NCBI GenBank assembly: GCA_003452275.1
Contig: DMIT01000090.1
Location: 1 to 6,641 of the forward strand
Direction of reading: 5' to 3'
Length of the DNA stretch: 6,641 nt
Origin: Rhodospirillaceae bacterium
GTDB lineage: Bacteria > Pseudomonadota > Alphaproteobacteria > Micavibrionales > Micavibrionaceae
How positions within the stretch are numbered: position 1 is the first letter of the stretch; each line of letters starts with the position of its first letter. The translations under genes and the position numbers were made by a program. Below the pieces are notes generated by a model that was given only the letters and a program-made list of their open reading frames with translations, was not told where the DNA came from and did no database searches. Positions 1-5,646 of the stretch are shown here, piece by piece.

Positions 1-817
1 CATCATTGATTTCAACGTCAAACAGGCTTCCCATCACGGATGATCGGATGTTCACGGCGCGCACATCGGCCTGTTTATTAAAACCGTACGTCACAATTGT
101 ACGATTTTCAATGTCGGGGATCAGCCCCTGAACGACAGGATGATCAAGGCAAAGAACGGCAAAACCATAGAACGGAATACGTTCGATATAATCCAGATAG
201 GCCTGACGCACATTTTCAAACGACCCGTAATGTTCCATATGTTCGGGGTCAATATTGGTGACAACGGCAACGGTTGCAGGCAACATTTTGAATGACCCGT
301 CGCTTTCATCGGCCTCGACAACGATCCAGTCACCATTGCCCAGACGCGCATTGGTGCCGTATGAATTGACGATACCGCCATTGATAACAGTCGGGTCGAT
401 CTCTCCCGCTTCCAGCATCGCACCGACCAAAGATGTCGTCGTGGTTTTACCATGCGTCCCCGCAATCGCCACCGCCCATTTCAGGCGCATGAGTTCCGCC
501 AGCATTTCGGCACGTTGCACAATCGGAATCCGTTTGGCACGGGCTTCGACCAATTCAGGGTTATCTTGTTTAATAGCAGATGACACAACAACCGCACCCG
601 GTATTTTACCTTCGGCGGTTTGCAGATTGTCCGCCGCATGCCCGATTTTCACCGTCAATCCGCGTGCGCGCAGACGGTCAACATTATAATTTTCGGCAAT
701 ATCGCTGCCCTGAATATCATATCCCAGAACGGCCAAAGCTTCGGCAATACCGCTCATACCGATTCCGCCGATACCAATAAAATGCAAAGTCCCGATTTCA
801 GGGGGGATATGTTTCAT
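1..817 (-). CDS. murC: MurC, UDP-N-acetylmuramate--L-alanine ligase (partial, 3' end beyond window)
   Basis: Cytoplasmic ATP-dependent ligase that adds L-alanine to UDP-MurNAc, the first step of stem-peptide assembly. The frame is open from the ATG at 817-815 to the window edge: 272 codons plus one base, roughly the first 55-60% of a family protein of about 460-490 residues. Visible motifs are the N-terminal Rossmann glycine-rich loop [11 protein letters not shown] (residues 15-25) for UDP-MurNAc binding, the ATP P-loop GTHGKTTTT (120-128), EADESDGSF (168-176), and [11 protein letters not shown] (188-198) with the metal-binding His region. The C-terminal ligase domain lies outside the window. 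The start is supported by an AAGGA seven bases upstream; the next in-frame Met (21) falls inside the glycine loop and cannot be the start. It follows murG after 50 bases, the largest gap in the cluster. Identification is by motifs and gene order and is secure. Confidence 0.97.
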   Translation of the reverse strand, partial: MKHIPPEIGTLHFIGIGGIGMSGIAEALAVLGYDIQGSDIAENYNVDRLRARGLTVKIGHAADNLQTAEGKIPGAVVVSSAIKQDNPELVEARAKRIPIVQRAEMLAELMRLKWAVAIAGTHGKTTTTSLVGAMLEAGEIDPTVINGGIVNSYGTNARLGNGDWIVVEADESDGSFKMLPATVAVVTNIDPEHMEHYGSFENVRQAYLDYIERIPFYGFAVLCLDHPVVQGLIPDIENRTIVTYGFNKQADVRAVNIRSSVMGSLFDVEIND

Positions 818-823
818 TATTCA

Positions 824-841
824 ATCCTTATATTAAAGGAT
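824..841 (-). promoter_or_regulatory. murC Shine-Dalgarno inside a perfect 6-bp inverted repeat
   Basis: In the murG-murC gap, the mRNA-sense sequence is ATCCTT, a six-base loop, then AAGGAT. The right arm contains AAGGA (825-829), which ends seven bases before the murC ATG and is the obvious ribosome-binding site. If the stem forms, the Shine-Dalgarno would be paired with the left arm. The repeat is directly visible. A regulatory role is inference, since a 6-bp AU-rich stem is weak. It is not a terminator: no U-run follows and murC translation starts right after it. Confidence 0.5.
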
Positions 842-867
842 AGATATGGCAAAAAACGCGCAAATTC

Positions 868-1959
868 TCAATGAAATTCGGCCACAATGTCCGCCAGCCT
901 GTGGGCAGCGTCAATCCGGCCCTGATTTTTGGCGGCTGCGGCTGCTTTTTGAAGGGCTTCAGGGGATTCCAGCAAATTCTGCAAAGTCAGCTTTAACCCC
1001 TCGACCGTCAGGTTTTTCTCCAGAATCATCCATCCACCGCCTGCTTTTTCGACCTGTTCGGCGTTGAAAACCTGCTGATTGTCCTTATGCCTAGGGAATG
1101 GCACATAAATGGCGGGACGCCCCGCCGCCGTCATTTCCGCAGTCGTACTAGCCCCTGATCGGGTAATAAAAAGATGCGTTTTCTTGATATGTTCAGGCAT
1201 ATCGTCAAAAAAGGGTTTGATTTCAAAATCCAATTTACTTTTTGAATAAATATCCCGTACCGCATCAATAGATTCCGGAATGGATTGCTGGATAATATTT
1301 AATCGCGATTGCATTTCCTGAGGTAACGCCGTCAAAGCGAGGGGAACGACATCACTAAAAACTTTTGCCCCTTGCGATCCGCCAAAAATCATAATCGATA
1401 TTTTATTCTCTATTGCCGGATAAGGCAGAATAGATAAATCGGCAATCATTTGGCGAACAGGGTTGCCTGTAAAGACCGCTTTATGTTTTAGCTTGTCGGT
1501 TATTCCTGCGGTGTGAGCATATGAAAGGGCAATCTGGCTGGCCAGTGGTGCCAGCAATTTATTCGCGAGACCAAGAATTGCATTTGATTCATGCAGAACC
1601 GTTTTGACTCCTAATAACTGCCCCGCAAATAATGGTGGCACAGACGGATATCCCCCAAAACCGACAATCGCAATCGGTTTGCAGTTGCGGATGAGTTTTA
1701 AGGACTGGGCAAGACCTTTCATCAGTGCCAGCCCACCTGTAATTTTTCCCATGATACCGGATGAATAGGTTCCTGAAGCAATCACATGACGCGGAATTTT
1801 TGTGTCTAACCCGTCAAAATATTTTAACCCGCGCGTGTCGGTGGCGACAACGATATGATAACCGCGTGTCATCAATTCTTCGGCCAAGGCGCGTGCCGGA
1901 AACACATGACCGCCGGTTCCGCCCGCAGCTAAAATAATTGTCGGTGTTTCGTTATCCAT
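868..1959 (-). CDS. murG: MurG, UDP-GlcNAc:undecaprenyl-PP-MurNAc-pentapeptide GlcNAc transferase
   Basis: Peripheral membrane glycosyltransferase (GT-B fold, family GT28) on the cytoplasmic face. It transfers GlcNAc from UDP-GlcNAc to lipid I, making lipid II. The 363 residues match the usual 350-370. Motifs in order: GGTGGH (13-18), the N-domain glycine loop; GFGGYPS (100-106); HESN (123-126), where the family normally has HEQN; GNPVR (165-169); GGSQGA (193-198), the C-domain glycine loop; RSGASTTAE (267-275), whose Glu is expected to contact the UDP-GlcNAc ribose; and HKDNQQVFNA (291-300). The start ATG lies one base after the ftsW stop, with AAGAGG eight bases upstream inside ftsW; the next Met (30) lies beyond the first glycine loop. 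The central part of the gene (about 1141-1860) is about 44% GC by hand count, lower than its ends. Function is secure from motifs and position. Confidence 0.97.
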   Translation of the reverse strand: MDNETPTIILAAGGTGGHVFPARALAEELMTRGYHIVVATDTRGLKYFDGLDTKIPRHVIASGTYSSGIMGKITGGLALMKGLAQSLKLIRNCKPIAIVGFGGYPSVPPLFAGQLLGVKTVLHESNAILGLANKLLAPLASQIALSYAHTAGITDKLKHKAVFTGNPVRQMIADLSILPYPAIENKISIMIFGGSQGAKVFSDVVPLALTALPQEMQSRLNIIQQSIPESIDAVRDIYSKSKLDFEIKPFFDDMPEHIKKTHLFITRSGASTTAEMTAAGRPAIYVPFPRHKDNQQVFNAEQVEKAGGGWMILEKNLTVEGLKLTLQNLLESPEALQKAAAAAKNQGRIDAAHRLADIVAEFH

Positions 1960-1960
1960 T

Positions 1961-3145
1961 TTATTTGCCTCTTAAACGTGAACTGAGTGACATGCCGGCG
2001 CGCGCGATGGAGGTGCGGGCCTCGCGGCGGGTAAGCCCCAGAACAACACCCATGCCGAATCCCATCGCCAGAATGGACGACCCGCCATAACTGATAAACG
2101 GCAATGTCATCCCCTTAGTCGGGAGGAGATGCAAGCTCGAGCCCATATGAACGAAAGCCTGTAAGCCAAACATGCTTAAAATACCACCTGCCGCCAACAC
2201 GACAAACATATCGTTACTTTCCATCAAACGACCAAAACCGCGCAACAGGATAAAAGAATAGACACCGACGAGGGCAAGCGTTGCAAATAACCCCAATTCC
2301 TCGCCGGACACAGCAAAGATAAAATCGGCATGGACGTCGGGAATGCTGTTTTTAACCGTCCCCTGCCCCGGCCCGGTGCCGAAGAAACCACCATTGGCAA
2401 ACGCTTCCAATGATTTATCGACCTGATATGTATCGGCCGTTCCATGGGGATTCAGGAACTTATCCATGCGCACCCGAACGTGATCGAAACTGAAATATAC
2501 GCACACAACCGCCACCGATGCCAGAATGGCCATCATAAACAAATACCGCAACGGCAACCCTGCCATAAAGATTTGGGAAGCAAACATACAGGTCAGAACA
2601 AAAGTCATTCCGAAATCAGGCTGCGACATCAAAAGAAACACAATAAAAGCATAGATCAAGGCGCTGAATAGATTCCCCCGAAAAGCAGGGTTTTTCTTCT
2701 GGTGTGAAATAAGCCATGCCGATACGATGGCAAAGGCCGGTTTTATAAACTCGCTCGGCTGCAAAGAAAACCCGCCCAGATTAATCCAGCGCTGCGCCCC
2801 CTTAATATCGGCTCCCACAAACGGCACCAATAACATTAACAGGATAATTCCGGCAAAAACCAAAGTGCCGATCCGTCTGATCCACAGATGATCCAGAATC
2901 GATATGCCCACCATCATCAATAAAGACGGCACCACAAAAATCATATGGCGCGTTATAAAATGCGAATGGTCTGACCCGATACGATTGGCAACAGATGGGC
3001 TGGCCGATGTTACCAAAGCGATGCCGACAATCATCAACACCATCAGACATACCAGAATGGAACGATCAACCGTCCACCACCACCGCGCAATCCGTGAATG
3101 GTCTGTACGGGCAAAGAAACTGGTCAATGATTTTGACGTCGTCAT
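1961..3145 (-). CDS. ftsW: FtsW, SEDS-family peptidoglycan glycosyltransferase of the divisome
   Basis: Polytopic inner-membrane protein that polymerises lipid II into septal glycan strands together with FtsI (PBP3). At 394 residues it fits the family, and the alternating hydrophobic segments are consistent with about ten membrane spans. The cytoplasmic N-terminus carries FARTDHS and WWWTVDR (22-28), an alphaproteobacterial hallmark. SEDS motifs follow: GAQRWINLGGFSLQPSEF (116-133), SQPDFG (174-179), NGGFFGTGPGQG (251-262), PDVHADFIFAVSGEELG (269-285), and LPTKGMTLPFISYGGSS (341-357). Asp274 in HADFIFA aligns with the catalytic Asp297 of E. coli FtsW and Lys344 with its Lys370. Position between murD and murG favours FtsW over its paralogue RodA. 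The chosen start keeps the N-terminal tail; the next Met (35) would cut into the first membrane span. The stop codon is one base from the murG start. Confidence 0.97.
   Translation of the reverse strand: MTTSKSLTSFFARTDHSRIARWWWTVDRSILVCLMVLMIVGIALVTSASPSVANRIGSDHSHFITRHMIFVVPSLLMMVGISILDHLWIRRIGTLVFAGIILLMLLVPFVGADIKGAQRWINLGGFSLQPSEFIKPAFAIVSAWLISHQKKNPAFRGNLFSALIYAFIVFLLMSQPDFGMTFVLTCMFASQIFMAGLPLRYLFMMAILASVAVVCVYFSFDHVRVRMDKFLNPHGTADTYQVDKSLEAFANGGFFGTGPGQGTVKNSIPDVHADFIFAVSGEELGLFATLALVGVYSFILLRGFGRLMESNDMFVVLAAGGILSMFGLQAFVHMGSSLHLLPTKGMTLPFISYGGSSILAMGFGMGVVLGLTRREARTSIARAGMSLSSRLRGK
1968..1973 (-). promoter_or_regulatory. murG ribosome-binding site AAGAGG
   Basis: AAGAGG lies eight bases upstream of the murG ATG, entirely within the last codons of ftsW. 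It supports the murG start and suggests that murG translation is coupled to ftsW termination one base before it. Confidence 0.7.
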
Positions 3146-3151
3146 AAATAT

Positions 3152-4549
3152 TTATTCCTTTGCCAGTGCCGATGCAATTTCCGATACAATGCTGACGAAC
3201 ATATCGCCGCGATGTTCGAATGATTTGAATTGATCCCATGATGCACAGGCGGGGGATAGCAAGACAACGCCCTGCCCTTTGCTTTGCGCCGCCAGATGCG
3301 CCTTTTCTATGGCCACATCCAATGTGCCGCAATGGGTAAAGGGAACACCCCTGATCGCCAGCCATTCCGCGAATTGTTGTGCGGCCTCGCCTATCAAATA
3401 GGCATGATCGATACGCCCCATATATTCATCCAGACCATCCAGCCCCCCTTCTTTCGGCTGACCGCCCAGAATCCAGTGAATATGATGGAAGCATGCCAAA
3501 GCCCGCGCCGTTGCATCGGCATTAGTGGCTTTGCTGTCATTGATATAGGGAATACCATGAATGGTCGCCGCCAGATATTGCCGGTGTGCCAGACCACCGA
3601 AGCTTAACATCGCCTCGATAATTTTATCGGGTTCATACCCGTATAACTGGCGAATGATCGTATAGGCACAAGCAATATTTTCATGATTATGACGTCCGCG
3701 CAAATGTTCGAAACGGTTTAAATCGGCAATCAGCGTGGCCCCTTCTTCGCGCATTTCATAAAGAACGCCCTCTTCGACATAGGCCCCTTTGTCCAATCTT
3801 TTCTGGGTGGATACGGGAATAACCGTCCATACGCCGTCATCTTCCAGTTCTTCGGCGATATCGTGGCAATCTTCGGTATCGATACAAATGACCGCAATCG
3901 GCTTGCGTTCACTTTGGCGCGGGTTGGAAAAAATCTGCTTTTTCGCGTCGATATATCCTTGTAAACCGCCATGACGATATAGATGGTCGGGGGTAATGTT
4001 CAAAAAGACGACGCCCACGGGCTGGAACGATTGCGAGAGTTCTGTCTGATAAGATGACATCTCCAGCACATAGGTGCCTTCGCCCCCCATCGGTTCTAAA
4101 TCCAGAACGGGAATGCCGATATTGCCGCCGATTTGGGTCGGACGGAATGTTTTTAACGTATGCCCGATTAACGCGGTCGTGGTTGATTTCCCATTGGTTC
4201 CCGTGATGCCGATATAGTCGGCCTGTGGTTGCGCCATCACCAGAATGTCAATATCCGATACTATTTGAATGCCCTGCGCGCGCGCGCGGTCGGCCACCGG
4301 ATGGGATGCCGGAAATGTATGGGGAATACCGGGTGACCAGACGAGTAAATCTATCGTCTCTGCCGTCATCGCGGTGAGGTCAGCACAAATAATTCCAAAA
4401 CTCGCGGCATAATCGCGTGAGGGTTGATTATCATCCCACGCATAGACTTGCGCCCCTGCATTTTGAAGTGAAAGTGCCGTTGACAGACCTGTTTTACCAA
4501 GTCCCATGACCGCAATTTTTTTCCCCGATAATGCAGATAAATGAATCAT
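3152..4549 (-). CDS. murD: MurD, UDP-MurNAc-L-alanine--D-glutamate ligase
   Basis: Cytoplasmic ATP-dependent ligase that adds D-glutamate to UDP-MurNAc-L-Ala. Its 465 residues are within the family range. The N-terminal UDP-binding domain has GLGKTG (16-21) and WSPGIP (71-76). The central ATPase domain has the P-loop GTNGKSTTT (117-125), GGNIG (141-145), EMSSYQTE (163-170), NITPDHLYRH (184-193), and YIDAKKQI (199-206), in which Lys203 is the expected carbamylated lysine. GRHNHEN (285-291), GLAHRQ (319-324), NDSKATN (337-343), LGGQPKEGG (361-369) and LLSPACASWDQFKSFEHRGD (430-449) follow; the last belongs to the C-terminal domain that handles D-Glu. Oddity: Tyr191 stands where DHLDRH-type motifs usually have Asp. 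A GC-alternating tract encodes Arg-Ala-Arg near residue 90. The ATG is preceded by TAAGGA, in which TAA is the mraY stop codon; the next Met (15) abuts the glycine motif. Annotation is secure. Confidence 0.97.
   Translation of the reverse strand: MIHLSALSGKKIAVMGLGKTGLSTALSLQNAGAQVYAWDDNQPSRDYAASFGIICADLTAMTAETIDLLVWSPGIPHTFPASHPVADRARAQGIQIVSDIDILVMAQPQADYIGITGTNGKSTTTALIGHTLKTFRPTQIGGNIGIPVLDLEPMGGEGTYVLEMSSYQTELSQSFQPVGVVFLNITPDHLYRHGGLQGYIDAKKQIFSNPRQSERKPIAVICIDTEDCHDIAEELEDDGVWTVIPVSTQKRLDKGAYVEEGVLYEMREEGATLIADLNRFEHLRGRHNHENIACAYTIIRQLYGYEPDKIIEAMLSFGGLAHRQYLAATIHGIPYINDSKATNADATARALACFHHIHWILGGQPKEGGLDGLDEYMGRIDHAYLIGEAAQQFAEWLAIRGVPFTHCGTLDVAIEKAHLAAQSKGQGVVLLSPACASWDQFKSFEHRGDMFVSIVSEIASALAKE
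3156..3161 (-). promoter_or_regulatory. ftsW ribosome-binding site AAAGGA
   Basis: AAAGGA sits in the last codons of murD, ten bases before the ftsW ATG, slightly further than ideal. The stop and start codons are six bases apart. No better site is visible, and the ftsW start is also supported by the conserved N-terminal tail. Confidence 0.6.
4276..4288. repeat. Alternating GC dinucleotide tract inside murD
   Basis: Thirteen bases of uninterrupted G/C alternation lie in the murD coding region, encoding Arg-Ala-Arg around residues 88-91. It is a short simple repeat, probably a by-product of Arg/Ala codon choice. Such alternation can favour slippage, but no frame disruption is present. Confidence 0.5.
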
Positions 4550-4555
4550 GTCTAT

Positions 4556-4561
4556 TCCTTA
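4556..4561 (-). promoter_or_regulatory. murD ribosome-binding site TAAGGA overlapping the mraY stop codon
   Basis: The mraY stop codon TAA is the first half of TAAGGA, which ends six bases before the murD ATG. Ribosomes terminating on mraY would release exactly at the murD Shine-Dalgarno, which suggests translational coupling. Spacing is near optimal and confirms the murD start. Confidence 0.75.
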
Positions 4562-5641
4562 ACGCAGTTTCAAGGTGGAAAGACCGATCAAGGCCAAGAC
4601 CACCGCAATAATCCAGAAACGGATAACGACGGTCGATTCCGACCATCCCTTCTTTTCGTAGTGATGATGAATAGGCGCCATCAGAAAAACACGCTTGCCG
4701 CGCAATTTAAATGAAATAACCTGAATAATCACCGATACTGTTTCCATGACAAAAATTCCGCCGACGATGGCCAGAACCAATTCATGTTTCACCATGATTG
4801 CAATCGCAGCCAATACGCCCCCCATGGACAACGAACCGGTATCGCCCATAAAGATCATCGCAGGCGGGGCATTGAACCATAAGAAACCCATGGCCCCGCC
4901 AACCAATGCCCCGCACAGGATCGCCAGTTCGGCAGTCCCCGGGACATATGCAATTTGCAGATATTCGGAATAATCAACCCGTCCGACAAGATAGGCGATC
5001 AAACCAAAACATGCCGCGGCAATCGCCACCGGCACAATCGCCAGCCCGTCCAGACCATCGGTCAGATTGACGGCATTCGATGCGCCAATCATGACAAAAG
5101 CAGCCCACACGAAAAACAACAGGCCCAATGGAATAAAATAATGTTTGAAAAACGGAATGGCGATACTGGTTGCGATATCGGCGGGAAGGAAATGGACAAA
5201 GCCATATGTCGCAACCAAACTGATAATCAATTGCCCGATCAATTTCTTGCGGCCCGATAGACCATCCGTATTGCGTTTGGTCAGTTTCAGATAGTCATCG
5301 CCGAACCCCAGCAACCCGAACCCGACCATGACCAGTAACGCCAGCCATATGAATGGATTAGAGGGATGCGCCCATAAAACCGTACTGGCGGTTACGCTGA
5401 TTAAAATCAATAAACCGCCCATTGTCGGCGTGCCTGCTTTTTTAAGATGCGTTTCCGGCCCGTCTGTGCGAATGGGCTGCCCTGCCCCCTGTAATGATTT
5501 CAACCAGCGTATCATCGCCGGCCCCATCGCCAATGACATCAGGAAGGCTGTAAAAACCGCGCCCACTGTCCGGAAAGAAACATAATTGAACAGGTTAAAC
5601 CCTATCCATACATCTTTAAAATCTGACAGAAGCGACAGCAT
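4559..5641 (-). CDS. mraY: MraY, phospho-N-acetylmuramoyl-pentapeptide transferase
   Basis: Polytopic inner-membrane enzyme that transfers phospho-MurNAc-pentapeptide from the UDP precursor to undecaprenyl phosphate, giving lipid I and UMP; it commits the precursor to the membrane cycle. Its 360 residues are the canonical length, with about ten hydrophobic spans. Diagnostic motifs are intact: GPETHLKKAGTPTMGG (61-76), FGDDYLK (113-119) with the Asp115-Asp116 pair of the Mg2+/active site, NLTDGLDGLA (192-201), FMGDTGS (264-270) with Asp267, and the uridine-pocket region PIHHHYEKKGWSE (323-335). The PIHHHYE motif separates MraY from the WecA/TagO branch of the superfamily. The start ATG is five bases after the murF stop with a GAGAGGA upstream; the next Met (35) would remove the first periplasmic segment and membrane span. 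The stop codon forms part of the murD ribosome-binding site. Nothing unusual is seen in the protein. Confidence 0.98.
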   Translation of the reverse strand: MLSLLSDFKDVWIGFNLFNYVSFRTVGAVFTAFLMSLAMGPAMIRWLKSLQGAGQPIRTDGPETHLKKAGTPTMGGLLILISVTASTVLWAHPSNPFIWLALLVMVGFGLLGFGDDYLKLTKRNTDGLSGRKKLIGQLIISLVATYGFVHFLPADIATSIAIPFFKHYFIPLGLLFFVWAAFVMIGASNAVNLTDGLDGLAIVPVAIAAACFGLIAYLVGRVDYSEYLQIAYVPGTAELAILCGALVGGAMGFLWFNAPPAMIFMGDTGSLSMGGVLAAIAIMVKHELVLAIVGGIFVMETVSVIIQVISFKLRGKRVFLMAPIHHHYEKKGWSESTVVIRFWIIAVVLALIGLSTLKLR

Positions 5642-5646
5642 CTTGG

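Noticed and set aside
255..689. Plus-strand open frame of 144 codons antisense to murC
   Set aside because: It lies wholly over the conserved N-terminal and P-loop regions of murC on the other strand, has low-complexity Ser/Pro/Ala-rich content with no recognisable motif, and is explained as a shadow of murC codon usage. Other plus-strand frames over murG, ftsW, murD, mraY and murF are rejected for the same reason.
842..867. Possible promoter in the murG-murC gap (TTGCCA and TAATAT-like hexamers on the minus strand)
   Set aside because: The two hexamers are only about 11 bases apart, too close for a -35/-10 pair, and no other pair with 16-18 base spacing was convincing.
818..867. Rho-independent terminator between murG and murC
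   Set aside because: The small inverted repeat is AU-rich, has no following U-run, and overlaps the murC ribosome-binding site, so it does not look like a terminator.
4153..4171. Paired TTAA boxes resembling a CtrA site inside murD
   Set aside because: The spacing between the two TTAA boxes is 11 bases rather than 7, and the pair is inside a coding region far from any start codon.
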